A DNA stretch of 64,000 nt from Actinomycetota bacterium (GTDB taxonomy: Bacteria > Actinomycetota > CADDZG01 > WHSQ01): contig WHSV01000007.1 in the NCBI GenBank assembly GCA_009379915.1, positions 1 through 64,000 of the forward strand, written 5' to 3'. The position numbers and the translations under genes are program-made. The notes below the pieces were generated by a model, which saw only the letters and a program-made list of their open reading frames with translations, searched no databases and was not told the DNA's origin. Positions 26,725-35,031 of the stretch are shown piece by piece (position 1 is the first letter of the stretch; each line of letters begins with the position of its first letter).

Positions 26725-26744
26725 TTCATTCTGACATTCATTCT
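26725..26744. promoter_or_regulatory. direct repeats TTCATTCT, candidate TetR operator
   Basis: TTCATTCT occurs at 26725-26732 and again at 26737-26744, 12 nt apart, between the divergent SnoaL and TetR genes and just before the TetR ATGs. The position suits a repressor site. TetR proteins usually bind inverted repeats, so this is a tentative call. Confidence 0.35.
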
Positions 26745-26762
26745 AGTAGTATGGAGCGAATT

Positions 26763-27404
26763 ATGCAGAAGGTCAAGCCCAAGCGCTCTTACAGATCGCC
26801 AATGCGTCAGGCTCAGGCGCAGCGGACGCGTGATCTCATAATCGAAACGGCCGAGCGCCTGTTCTTGGAGCATGGATACGGGGCCACGACGGTCGCCGCG
26901 ATCGCCGCCGATGCGGGTGTCTCGGTGGACGCGATCTATAAGGGCTTCGGGGGGAAACCAGGGCTTGTTCGAGCGATCTACGACAGCGGCTTGAAGGGAC
27001 TTGGTCCGATCCCTGCTTATCAGCGCTCCGACGAGATGCGCACGCGCGAGAAGGATCCTGTCACGATCCTGCGGAAGTGGGGGGAGCTTACCGCCGAGGT
27101 CGCCTCGACGCTCACTCCGATCCGCTTGTTGATGAGGGCCGCTGCCGCCGACGACGCTGAGGTCGCCGCCGTTTTGGAAGAAAGTAACGCGGATCGACTC
27201 AAGCGGATGCGACAGAACGCGCGGTTCTTGGACCAGCGCGGTTACTTACGTGAGGGGATCGATGTCAAACAGGCGACGGACATCTTGTGGACCTGCAGCT
27301 CGGCGGAGCTCTACGAGCTCTTCGTTCTACAGCGGGGGTGGTCGTCACGCCGTTTCGCCCGGTTCGTCTCAGACTTGATGATCTCGTCCTTGTTGCCGAG
27401 CTAG
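26763..27404 (+). CDS. TetR-family transcriptional repressor
   Basis: A 213-aa regulator. The N-terminal helix-turn-helix reads RTRDLIIETAERLFLEHGYG then TTVAAIAADAGVSVDAIYKG, followed by a helical ligand domain with GGKPGLVRAIYDSG. ATG 26763 is preferred because GGAGCG precedes it at the right distance; an ATG at 26751 is also possible. It is divergent from the SnoaL gene and probably represses it and itself. The inducer is unknown. Confidence 0.85.
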   Translation: MQKVKPKRSYRSPMRQAQAQRTRDLIIETAERLFLEHGYGATTVAAIAADAGVSVDAIYKGFGGKPGLVRAIYDSGLKGLGPIPAYQRSDEMRTREKDPVTILRKWGELTAEVASTLTPIRLLMRAAAADDAEVAAVLEESNADRLKRMRQNARFLDQRGYLREGIDVKQATDILWTCSSAELYELFVLQRGWSSRRFARFVSDLMISSLLPS

Positions 27405-27599
27405 ACGCAGAGGACCTGAACGGTGCACTATTGGGTGGGAACCTTGGCCCTGGTTCACCCTCAGCTGGCCGCTGTAGCAGTTAACGGCGGCGAGCGCGAG
27501 CGCGCCGTTGCCTTCGTGCATCGCCTGCACCCGGGCGACCGGGATGGCGCGGCCCTCTTCGATGAGGTCGGATCCCAAGTGCTGGGGTGGAGGGTGACC

Positions 27600-28763
27600 T
27601 CAGTGGGTCAGTGCGTTGTAAATCCCGAGCACCTCGCCGGCGATGCTTGACCATTCGAACCGTTTGGAACGGCGCCGCCCCTCGTTGCTCAACCTCTGTG
27701 CAACCTCAGGGTTCCTCAGCAGTCGATTGATGGCACCGGCAAGACTCGCGGTGTCATTGGGCGGAACAAGCGATCCACTGCGGTCATCCTCCACGATCTC
27801 AGGGATGCCGCCGGTATCCGACGCGACGATGGGAAGTCCGGCTCGCATCGCCTCGAGCAACACAGAGCCGAGCTCTTCATAGAGGGACGGCAGCGCGAAG
27901 ACATCGGCATGCGAGAGGTAAGCAGGGATCTCATGGTGCGGAACGAAACCCGTGAGATGCACCCGCCCGCCCAGGCCGGCGTTGGCGATCTCCTGCTCGA
28001 TGATCGGGCGCTCTGGACCGTCGCCGACGATCACGATCTCGGCCCGTTCATCGATCAAGCGCGCGGCGCGGACAAGAGTGAGCGGGTTCTTCTGAGGTGC
28101 AAGTCGACCGACGAACAGAACCCGAGGCCTGCGAAACTCTGGAAGCGGGTCACCACGAACTCCGTCGAAGAGCGAGCCGTTGACGCCGGGGGGAATGACA
28201 TGAACTCGGTCTCCAGTGACGCCTCGGCCTTTTAACAGAGATTGCATACGCGATGTGAGCACGATGACCGCTCCAGCCCGCCTCAGCCCAACCGGTTCGA
28301 TCCGAGTTCCGAGCACCTTCACCACTCGCTGAGACCAATCGGTCGGGACGAACGTGTGAGCAACGCTGCAGTGAAACGTGATAGCCATCGGAACACGCGC
28401 GATGCGCTGCGCCAGAAGACCGAGTGGGATCGTCGCCAGGTCCTCGCCCTGGTGCACGTGGATGAGGTCCACCTGCGGCGCGACCTTCAGGACGTGGCGA
28501 AGCGCGGCGACGCCGTAGAGCTGGCGCCAGCGCCGCACCGGAATCCCGACCCGCCGGACCTCGACGTGGGGTGACCGTTGGAGCGCGGCGACGCCGGGTC
28601 GGTGAGCCGTTATGACCGTCTGACGAACGGCACCGGCCGCCAGGGCGCGCGTCAGTTCCCCGGTGTGGTTCTGCATGCCGCCGATCGCGTCGAACATAGC
28701 CAGCCGATCAAGGTCGATGTGAGAGGGCACCTCGAAAACGGAGCACAATCGCAGAACATGCAT
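27600..28763 (-). CDS. GT4-family glycosyltransferase
   Basis: A 387-aa retaining glycosyltransferase with a GT-B fold. The donor-binding half has RPRVLFVGRLAPQKNPLTLV (~215), HLTGFVPHHEIPAYLSHADV (~280) and the E-x7-E segment LYEELGSVLLEAMRAGLPIV (~310), followed by ASDTGGIPEIVEDDRSG. The acceptor half contains DAIGGMQNHTGELTRALA and DLIHVHQGEDLA. It acts at the cytoplasmic side on a nucleotide-sugar donor. Start ATG 28763 has GTGAAGG upstream; a longer open frame upstream is not family sequence. Separated from the next GT gene by a VOC gene on the other strand. Confidence 0.87.
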   Translation of the reverse strand: MHVLRLCSVFEVPSHIDLDRLAMFDAIGGMQNHTGELTRALAAGAVRQTVITAHRPGVAALQRSPHVEVRRVGIPVRRWRQLYGVAALRHVLKVAPQVDLIHVHQGEDLATIPLGLLAQRIARVPMAITFHCSVAHTFVPTDWSQRVVKVLGTRIEPVGLRRAGAVIVLTSRMQSLLKGRGVTGDRVHVIPPGVNGSLFDGVRGDPLPEFRRPRVLFVGRLAPQKNPLTLVRAARLIDERAEIVIVGDGPERPIIEQEIANAGLGGRVHLTGFVPHHEIPAYLSHADVFALPSLYEELGSVLLEAMRAGLPIVASDTGGIPEIVEDDRSGSLVPPNDTASLAGAINRLLRNPEVAQRLSNEGRRRSKRFEWSSIAGEVLGIYNALTH

Positions 28764-28977
28764 CGCAACCTTCACCTGACCTCTGCGGACACCGGCCTGG
28801 AGACTACCTCCGCCGTGCCCGCAAATCCCCCGCGACTGCGTGCAAGGAATCGAAGAGGCGTTGGCCTCCGAAACGACCGACATGACCGAGCGTCCGGGCA
28901 GATGAGGCGCTTTTCGTCGTCCCGATCGGTGGGAATAGACAGTTCGACGGTGGTCACAACTGAGCTTAGGAGATGGG

Positions 28978-29331
28978 ATGGAAGTCACGGGCCTTTCTTG
29001 GGTTGGCACACGGACCGAGCACTTCGATGAGATGGTTAGATTCCTCGGGGAAGTGTTGGGGATCGAACGAGATGATGAACAGCCTGGGTTTGTCTCGTTC
29101 AAGACGCCGCGCGGAGACAAGGTCGAGGTCTTTGACACGAGTGTCTCCGACCATGACTTCATGACTACTGGCCCTTCGGTGGGCTTTGGCGTCTCGGACA
29201 TTGACGAAGCCCGTTCGGAGCTGGAAGCAGCGGGGATCGAATTCATGGAACCCACTCAGCGAGAGGGCGACTTCCGCTGGGCGCACTTCCGCGGTCCCGA
29301 CGGCAACATCTACGAGATCACCTCGTCGTAG
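28978..29331 (+). CDS. VOC/glyoxalase-fold protein
   Basis: A 117-aa protein with one vicinal-oxygen-chelate domain pair. GLSWVGTRTEHFDEMVRFLG, FVSFKTPRGDKVEVFD, VGFGVSDIDEARSELEAAGI and HFRGPDGNIYEITSS follow the two beta-alpha-beta3 modules. The metal-ligand Glu of the last strand (NIYEI) is present and the His of HFRGPDG is another candidate ligand. Function within the family is open. It starts at an ATG with GGAG nearby and its 3' end overlaps the convergent glycosyltransferase gene by 14 nt. Confidence 0.82.
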   Translation: MEVTGLSWVGTRTEHFDEMVRFLGEVLGIERDDEQPGFVSFKTPRGDKVEVFDTSVSDHDFMTTGPSVGFGVSDIDEARSELEAAGIEFMEPTQREGDFRWAHFRGPDGNIYEITSS

Positions 29332-30379
29332 GTCTCACCAGAGCGCGTAGCTCGGAGAAGAATAGGGCGGCGCTTTCCTCCCACGTAGGAAAGGAGTCGG
29401 CGCGCTCTCTGGCGGAACGCGACATCCGGCTGCGCAGTTGCTCGTCCTCACACAGTTTCCCGAGTGCTGCCGCGAGCCCGGCGAGGTCCCCGGGTTCGAG
29501 AATGAAGCCGTCTCTCTCATTCCTTGCGAGATGGGGGAGGTTACCCGCGTTCCATCCCACCACCGGAAGGCCGGCCGCCATTGCTTCGCCGTAGACCGTC
29601 CCATAGGGCTCCAGCCTGCTCGGCAGAACGAACGCGTCTGCGGCCGCGTACATGAGGGCGACCTGTTCGGAGGTAAGGGGGCCGTGACATACCACCCTTT
29701 CGGTGAGGTCCCCCCGCGCCAGGAGCTCCCTTACCCGCGCTGCATATCGCGAATCGGCGTTCTCGTCGCCCACCAGATGGAGCGTACAGAGCGACTCCGG
29801 AAGGGTAGTGAAGGCGCGCAGAAGTTCCACGATGCCCTTGCGCCCGATCCAGTTGGCGACGCAAAGCAAGGCCGCTTCACGGCCTCGCCTGAGATCGAGC
29901 GCAGACTCCTTCATCATCCCGACGTCTCGGCCGGGCGCCACGACCACGATCTTGGCCGTCTCGATGCCGCATGCCGTTAACTCGTCGACCAAGCTCTCGC
30001 TGGCCACCATGATCCGGTCGCAGCGCCTGTAGGCGACTAGGTCGAGATTGCGCTGAAGCGCACTTCGGACGAAGCCATGGTCGATACCTCCTGGGCGTTG
30101 GTGAACCATTGCCGCGAGCGGGCGAAGCTGATTCCACAGCCATGGAGCGGCGAAAGCTGTGGCAATGCTGTCCAGAACCACGACATCGGGGCGCTGTCGA
30201 CGAAGGTGGCGCGACACTGTGCGTCCGGCGAGAGCCGGCAATGGAAAGGCTCGCTCCGGGAAAGAGACGAAGGACACTGACGCTTCGTGGGCGGCCGCAA
30301 CCTCCGCCATGCGGCGGTGGTAGAGGTAACCGCCCGTGAGCGTAGCGGGATCACCGAGGGTGACGAGAGAGATGCGCAT
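29318..30379 (-). CDS. GT4-family glycosyltransferase
   Basis: A 353-aa GT-B glycosyltransferase. N-terminal MRISLVTLGDPATLTGGYLY is the acceptor-binding start; the C-terminal half has LLCVANWIGRKGIVELLRAF (~178), VVCHGPLTSEQVALMYAAAD and the donor-site EPYGTVYGEAMAAGLPVVGW (~265) with the E-x7-E residues. No membrane helix. Its ATG shares two bases with the ATG of the divergent glycosyltransferase gene at 30378, so the pair has no intergenic space. Probable role is in decorating a metabolite or glycolipid made by the neighbouring genes; this is inference. Confidence 0.87.
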   Translation of the reverse strand: MRISLVTLGDPATLTGGYLYHRRMAEVAAAHEASVSFVSFPERAFPLPALAGRTVSRHLRRQRPDVVVLDSIATAFAAPWLWNQLRPLAAMVHQRPGGIDHGFVRSALQRNLDLVAYRRCDRIMVASESLVDELTACGIETAKIVVVAPGRDVGMMKESALDLRRGREAALLCVANWIGRKGIVELLRAFTTLPESLCTLHLVGDENADSRYAARVRELLARGDLTERVVCHGPLTSEQVALMYAAADAFVLPSRLEPYGTVYGEAMAAGLPVVGWNAGNLPHLARNERDGFILEPGDLAGLAAALGKLCEDEQLRSRMSRSARERADSFPTWEESAALFFSELRALVRPTTR

Positions 30380-31475
30380 GAGGGTGACTCACTTGGTCCC
30401 GACGATGTTCGGAGACGATGGGCTCTTCGGCGGCGGTGAGCGCTATCCCCTCGAGCTGGCGAGGACTCTCTCGCGCCACGTCGACTGCCGGTTGGTCACG
30501 TTCGGCTCCAATCGGCGAACGATTATCGATCCATCCGGCCTCGAGATAGTCATCTTGAGGCGGCTGGCTGAGGCGCGAGGGCATATCGCTCAGCCGATCG
30601 CTACGGGGATTGCCCGCGCCACTCGTCAAGCCGACCTCGTTCACGTTCACCAAATGAGGAGCGCTCCGGCCCGGATCATGGCGCTCGTCGGGGCGATTCG
30701 CCGACAGCCCGTCGTGGTGACGGATCACGGGCTGGGAGGCGGTGGCTGGATGGGGCTTCTCCCTCGTTTGTTCAGTGCCTTCCTCACCGTCTCTCGCTAT
30801 TCGGCCGAGACTTTGCGAGCACCCGAGTTCAAGTCGTGGGTGATCTACGGGGGCGCGGATCCGAATCTCTTCAGCCCGAGCATAGGAGCACGCTCGGGCC
30901 TTCTCTTTGTCGGGCGGATCACTCCGCACAAGGGCATCGAGCGGCTCATACACGCCCTCCCCGATGATTTGCCCCTCGAGGTCGTGGGAACGACCGGGCA
31001 CGACCGGCAACCCCACGAGCGTGAGTATCCTGCCTTGTTGCGCCGGCTCTCGGAGGGCAAGCGGGTCAAGTTCTCCGGCCGGGTCGATGACGATCAGTTG
31101 CCCGAGCTGTACCGGCGCGCCCATGCCCTCGTCCTGCCCTCGGTCCACGACACCTGTTACGGAAGGAAGGTCGGGATCTCCGAGCTCCTGGGGCTCTCGG
31201 CGATCGAGGCGATGGCCTCGGGGACTCCCGTCATCTGCAGCCGGGTCGGCGGTCTGCCGGAAGTGGTGATCGACGGGCAGACGGGCTTCGTGGTCGAACC
31301 GGGCGACATACGAGGCCTGAGGAGCGCGATCGAGAGAATCGTTGGGGTTCCTGCGTGCGCCGAAAGGATGGGCCGAGCGGCTCGGGAGCGCGTCCTGAGT
31401 CATTTCACTTGGGAGGCATGCGCCCAACGCTGTCTCGCAGCCTACGAGTCGGTATTGGGCGGGGGGGCCGCGTAG
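30378..31475 (+). CDS. GT4-family glycosyltransferase
   Basis: A 365-aa GT-B protein (two residues longer if the ATG at 30372 is used). MRVTHLVPTMFGDDGLFGGG and GERYPLELARTLSRH form the acceptor side, LLFVGRITPHKGIERLIHAL (~175) and VKFSGRVDDDQLPELYRRAH the donor side, and GLSAIEAMASGTPVICSRVG the E-x7-E region. It is transcribed away from the GT4 gene at 29318 and runs 34 nt into the convergent pterin-synthase gene. Both overlaps suggest a compact, coevolved cluster. Confidence 0.87.
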   Translation: MRVTHLVPTMFGDDGLFGGGERYPLELARTLSRHVDCRLVTFGSNRRTIIDPSGLEIVILRRLAEARGHIAQPIATGIARATRQADLVHVHQMRSAPARIMALVGAIRRQPVVVTDHGLGGGGWMGLLPRLFSAFLTVSRYSAETLRAPEFKSWVIYGGADPNLFSPSIGARSGLLFVGRITPHKGIERLIHALPDDLPLEVVGTTGHDRQPHEREYPALLRRLSEGKRVKFSGRVDDDQLPELYRRAHALVLPSVHDTCYGRKVGISELLGLSAIEAMASGTPVICSRVGGLPEVVIDGQTGFVVEPGDIRGLRSAIERIVGVPACAERMGRAARERVLSHFTWEACAQRCLAAYESVLGGGAA

Positions 31476-31837
31476 CCCCCAAAGGCGACGGGCGATTCCC
31501 AGACCCGAACCGACAGCATCTCGACCTCGCCGGCAGTCAGCCTGTGAGCCACCTCGTCGTGACTCCATCGAGCGAGCACCTCGACGGTGACGGCCTCCTC
31601 TTCGGGCGGGCGCATTACCTCGAGGTTCTTTCCCTCCACGATCTTCACCGTGTCGCGCAGGGCCTGCTCCAGATCGTCGAGATCGCACACCATTCCACGG
31701 GTGTCGAGGTGACCGCGCGAGGCTACGACTTCCAGCCGGTAGTCGTGCTCGTGGAGCTCGCCCTCGGGTCCCTTTACGCCGGGCATGACGTGCCAGGCCT
31801 TGAAGGTGGTGGACAACCCGACTTCGAACACGCTCAC
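31442..31837 (-). CDS. 6-pyruvoyl-tetrahydropterin synthase/QueD-family protein, catalytic Cys replaced by Glu
   Basis: A 131-aa T-fold protein. His16 (FKAWHVMPG), His29 and His31 (ELHEHDYRLEV) match the zinc triad, and the C-terminal RVWESPVAFGGY carries the substrate-anchoring Glu. In QueD-type enzymes a Cys lies four residues before the first His of HxH; here that position is Glu25. A Cys-to-Glu change is known from PTPS-III-type enzymes that cleave dihydroneopterin derivatives differently, so chemistry other than QueD's is likely. It overlaps the MDR gene by 4 nt, and the cluster supplies a GTP cyclohydrolase II, not I, so the substrate is uncertain. Confidence 0.8.
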   Translation of the reverse strand: MSVFEVGLSTTFKAWHVMPGVKGPEGELHEHDYRLEVVASRGHLDTRGMVCDLDDLEQALRDTVKIVEGKNLEVMRPPEEEAVTVEVLARWSHDEVAHRLTAGEVEMLSVRVWESPVAFGGYAAPPPNTDS

Positions 31838-32832
31838 ACCTCCTGGTAGCCGATTGCTGCGTGGATCAAGCCGTCACTTGGAGAATCCACCGCGCTAAAC
31901 GCGGTCGAGACCTGCGACAACGGGAACTCGTGAGTGGCCAGTCGTTGCAACGGAAGCTCTCTCATGAGGTTTAGAGCCGTTTCCAGGCGGCGTTTCCTCG
32001 TCCACGCGGGGGTAAGCCGTGCCGGAATGGTCGATACCTGCGTGCTCCTAAGCGTCAAGCGGCGGCGATGGAAGGCCGCTCCGAGCGGCAGAGACACCGG
32101 TTTGGTTCCAAACCAAGATGCCACCAGGACCATGCCCTCGTGCGCCGTCAGCTCGAGAACGGCGGAGAGGGCGGCGGGACTGCCACTGGCCTCGACGACG
32201 AGGGGCACACCTCGTCCTTCGGTTAGATCGGCGACCTGTGCCGGCAGCTCCGCAGGGTCGACGCTCGAAACCGAGAACGACTCGGCAACATCTCTACGCC
32301 AGGGAAGAGGATCCGATCCGAGTACGGCCGCGCCGGCTAGACCCAGCAAGGCTCCCGCGAGGATGCCGACGGCTCCCAATCCGAGGACGACCACCTGCTG
32401 GTGTGCGACGGGGCCCGCGTCGAGCGAGATTTGAAGGGCTGTTTCGACAAGGGGCAGCAACGTGGCGAGGCGCGGCTCGAGGCCCTCCACCTCGATTATT
32501 TCGGTTCCCTCGGCTACAACGTGCGCTTGATGTGGGTGGAAACAGAACACCGTGGATCCCGGGCTGAGAAAGCAGCTCGATTCCTCGATCCTTCCGACGA
32601 CGCTGTAGCCGTACCGAAAGGGCCATGAGAAGGTCCCAGAGAGAGCACCGAGGGTCTCGTCCAGGGGCAAGGCGGGATCGATTTCACCGCGGTAGGCCAG
32701 CATTTCCGTCCCACCAGAGATTCCAGAGTAAAGAGTGCGTACCAACGCTTGTCCCTCGGTCGGAGAGGTGAGCTCGATGTCGATCAGCTCCACCGTCCTG
32801 GGGGCGCTGAACTGGACCGCAGTTGTTAGCAC
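31834..32832 (-). CDS. MDR-superfamily oxidoreductase lacking the zinc-ligand Cys
   Basis: A 332-aa medium-chain dehydrogenase/reductase. The Rossmann motif is VVLGLGAVGILAGALLGLAG (~147), and VVEASGSPAALSAVLELTAH follows. The usual catalytic-zinc segment C-G-(T/S)-D is replaced by SGISGGTEMLAY, and no structural-zinc Cys cluster is present, so it is probably a zinc-independent reductase of the BchC/QOR-like kind. It is co-translated with the pterin-synthase homologue downstream and divergent from the RibA-RibD gene (72 nt between), which places it in the same pathway. Confidence 0.8.
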   Translation of the reverse strand: MLTTAVQFSAPRTVELIDIELTSPTEGQALVRTLYSGISGGTEMLAYRGEIDPALPLDETLGALSGTFSWPFRYGYSVVGRIEESSCFLSPGSTVFCFHPHQAHVVAEGTEIIEVEGLEPRLATLLPLVETALQISLDAGPVAHQQVVVLGLGAVGILAGALLGLAGAAVLGSDPLPWRRDVAESFSVSSVDPAELPAQVADLTEGRGVPLVVEASGSPAALSAVLELTAHEGMVLVASWFGTKPVSLPLGAAFHRRRLTLRSTQVSTIPARLTPAWTRKRRLETALNLMRELPLQRLATHEFPLSQVSTAFSAVDSPSDGLIHAAIGYQEV

Positions 32833-32904
32833 CTCTCGAACCTAACCGACGCCTGAACCGGAAATAGTTTCAAGCTTTATGGTGGCGGGAAAGCGAGGCG
32901 TGTG

Positions 32905-34284
32905 ATGGTCAACGAAGAAGCGCGTGTTCCCCTGCCCACTCCCTTCGGACCCTTTGTTGCTCGAGCATTTGAGTGCGCATCGGGAAACGTTTACCTAGCC
33001 ATGACGAAGGGACGTTTGGACATCGGGCCCATCCTCACGCGCGTTCATTCGGAGTGCCTGACGGGCGATGTCTTCGGTTCCCTCCGGTGCGACTGTGGTG
33101 TCCAGCTCCGGGAAGCACTAAGGGGCATCGCCGCCGAAGGTAGGGGCGTGCTCATATACGCGACCGGCCACGAGGGACGCGGCATTGGCCTGGTAAACAA
33201 GTTGCGCTCTTACATGGATCAGGATCAGGGCTCGGACACCGTCGATGCCAATCTCCACTTGGGACTGCCGGTCGACGGGCGCAGCTACGAGGATGCCGCC
33301 GGCGTGCTTGCGGCGTTGGGGGTCGGAAGCATCAAGCTGATGACCAACAACCCCGAGAAGGTAGCGGCGTTGGGGCGCCACGGGATCATCGTCGACGAGG
33401 TTCAACCCTTGACGGTGGCTCCTCACACTCGCAACTCCGCCTACCTGAGCACGAAGCGCAACCGACTCGGTCACAACGGCTCACTCGTTTCTCCGCCGAC
33501 AGTCGATACGACTCCGGTTGATGTCCGTAAACTGCTCGGCCCCGTTAGACCGAGGCACGACAGACCCTACGTTGTCGTCAAGTATGCGCAGAGTCTCGAT
33601 GGGCGCATAGCGACGTCGACGGGAGACTCTCAATGGATCAGTTCGGAGGCGGAGCGCATGGTGTCTCACTCGATGCGAGCGCATTGCGACGCCGTCATGG
33701 CCGGCATCGGGACTGTCATAAACGACGATCCCCAGTTGACCGTTCGGCTTGTGCCCGGATCGTCCCCGATCCGAGTCGTCCTGGATTCGACGCTGCGTCT
33801 CTCAGCCGAGGCGAAGGTCGTTTCTGAGGAGGGCGCCACCATTGTCATAACCACGGACCGCTCGGAGATACAAAGACGTCGAGAGTTGATGACGAAGGGC
33901 GCTGAAATAGCAGTCCTCGCCCAGAGAGATGGGTTGGTGGATTTGGGCGAGGCGCTGGGCTATCTCCGAAGACGAGGGATCGAATCGTTGTTGGTCGAGG
34001 GCGGAGCGAAGGTGATCACTTCATTTCTCGGATCCCGCGGGCTGGCCGATCGCTTGGTCGTATCGATCGCGCCCAGAGTTATGGGGTTGGGAACCGAGGC
34101 GGTTGGTGACCTGGGCATCTCCGAAGTGTCTTCGAGTCTTGTCTTGAGCGACCCCATCGTTCACTTGGTCGGCCGGGATGTCGTGCTGGGGGCCGATCTC
34201 AGGGATAGGTCCGAGGGTGGCGCCGGCGGGACATTGCTGTTGGAGGAACAGAATGAGCGTCTGCCCGACACGACATCTGGTTGA
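32905..34284 (+). CDS. GTP cyclohydrolase II-RibD reductase-domain fusion
   Basis: A 459-aa fusion. Residues ~1-195 are GCH II: zinc Cys in HSECLTGD...LRCDCG (Cys51, Cys62, Cys64), EGRGIGLVNKLRSYMDQDQG with the Tyr that in E. coli RibA (Tyr105) completes formyl removal, and the Arg of VDGRSYED. Residues ~215-435 are a RibD C-terminal reductase: VVKYAQSLDGRIATSTGDSQ, WISSEAERMVSHSMRAHCDA, AGIGTVINDDPQL, LLVEGGAKVITSFL. RibB and the RibD deaminase domain are absent. Expected product: 2,5-diamino-6-ribitylamino-pyrimidinone phosphate without deamination. Start ATG 32905 has GAGG 6 nt upstream. Confidence 0.88.
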   Translation: MVNEEARVPLPTPFGPFVARAFECASGNVYLAMTKGRLDIGPILTRVHSECLTGDVFGSLRCDCGVQLREALRGIAAEGRGVLIYATGHEGRGIGLVNKLRSYMDQDQGSDTVDANLHLGLPVDGRSYEDAAGVLAALGVGSIKLMTNNPEKVAALGRHGIIVDEVQPLTVAPHTRNSAYLSTKRNRLGHNGSLVSPPTVDTTPVDVRKLLGPVRPRHDRPYVVVKYAQSLDGRIATSTGDSQWISSEAERMVSHSMRAHCDAVMAGIGTVINDDPQLTVRLVPGSSPIRVVLDSTLRLSAEAKVVSEEGATIVITTDRSEIQRRRELMTKGAEIAVLAQRDGLVDLGEALGYLRRRGIESLLVEGGAKVITSFLGSRGLADRLVVSIAPRVMGLGTEAVGDLGISEVSSSLVLSDPIVHLVGRDVVLGADLRDRSEGGAGGTLLLEEQNERLPDTTSG

Positions 34285-34411
34285 GCTGCCAGCCTGCTCT
34301 CGGTGATGAGGGTCTTATCCGAGCTCGGGCCGCATCACTTTCTGGAATCCGAGCAGGTATCCACACGTTGATCTATGTACCGGCAGCCACTAAAGAGGTC
34401 AGGAGAGTGAT

Positions 34412-34652
34412 TTGACAAACGACGATGCGGTGATGGGATCGAACACTGGCACACGAAGAGCACGCACTTCGGGAGGCTGAGAGCCGGCGCTCACTGTCGG
34501 AAGACGAAAGAGAACGACTCGTCTGGCTCGAGCAGAGGCTCGATCAATGCTGGGACCTGTTACGACAACGGCGAGCGCTGATCGAGGCGGGCCGCGATCC
34601 CGAAGATGCCTCCGTTCGCGGTGTCAGCACCGTCGAGCACTACCAACAGTAG
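34412..34652 (+). pseudogene. DUF2630 protein gene with a frameshift near its start
   Basis: A TTG start with AGGAGAG 6 nt upstream begins LTNDDAVMG, then the frame must shift by one base between about 34436 and 34445 to continue LAHEEHALREAESRRSLSED, ERERLVWLEQRLDQCWDLLR, QRRALIEAGRDPEDASVRGV and STVEHYQQ before TAG. The second part is a textbook DUF2630 sequence (small helical actinobacterial protein, about 80 aa, function unknown). The lesion is next to a GGG run, so an assembly indel is possible. Confidence 0.65.
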
Positions 34653-34665
34653 GCAGGGAGGCGAA

Positions 34666-35031
34666 TCACACCGAGCTTCCCTCAAGGGTGAGCCCTGCCT
34701 CCACCCAATCGAGCAACCCGCCCCCGTAACGGCGAACATTGCAATAGCAGTGCTCGACCAGCGCCCGGTAAAGGGCAACGCTGGAGAGACAGTCGACGTT
34801 CGAGCAATAGACGATGATCTCGTCATTTTTCTGGAGCGATGAATAGAGATCGTCCGGATCGTCGAAATGTAGCGAGCCCGGTATGTGCTTCGCGTCGAAG
34901 GCCCATCGATTGAGGGCCATCACCAGCTTGACGGGTTCGCCACTGTCGAGCTTGGTTATCAGCTCCTCCCGGTCGTTAGTCACGACCGGCTCCTGGCCAA
35001 GCATCGCGTAAGGATGCGGTTGATCGCTCAC
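34666..35031 (-). CDS. rhodanese-like domain protein
   Basis: A 121-aa single rhodanese domain. The active-site loop is IIVYCSNVDCLSSVALYRAL, with Cys of YCSN as the probable persulphide-carrying residue, and KHIPGSLHFDDPDDL is the usual substrate-side motif. The loop lacks the CRxGxR arginines of thiosulphate sulphurtransferases, so a different sulphur acceptor or a regulatory role is likely. It overlaps the LLM oxidoreductase gene by 4 nt and is the last gene of a three-gene operon. Confidence 0.8.
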   Translation of the reverse strand: MSDQPHPYAMLGQEPVVTNDREELITKLDSGEPVKLVMALNRWAFDAKHIPGSLHFDDPDDLYSSLQKNDEIIVYCSNVDCLSSVALYRALVEHCYCNVRRYGGGLLDWVEAGLTLEGSSV

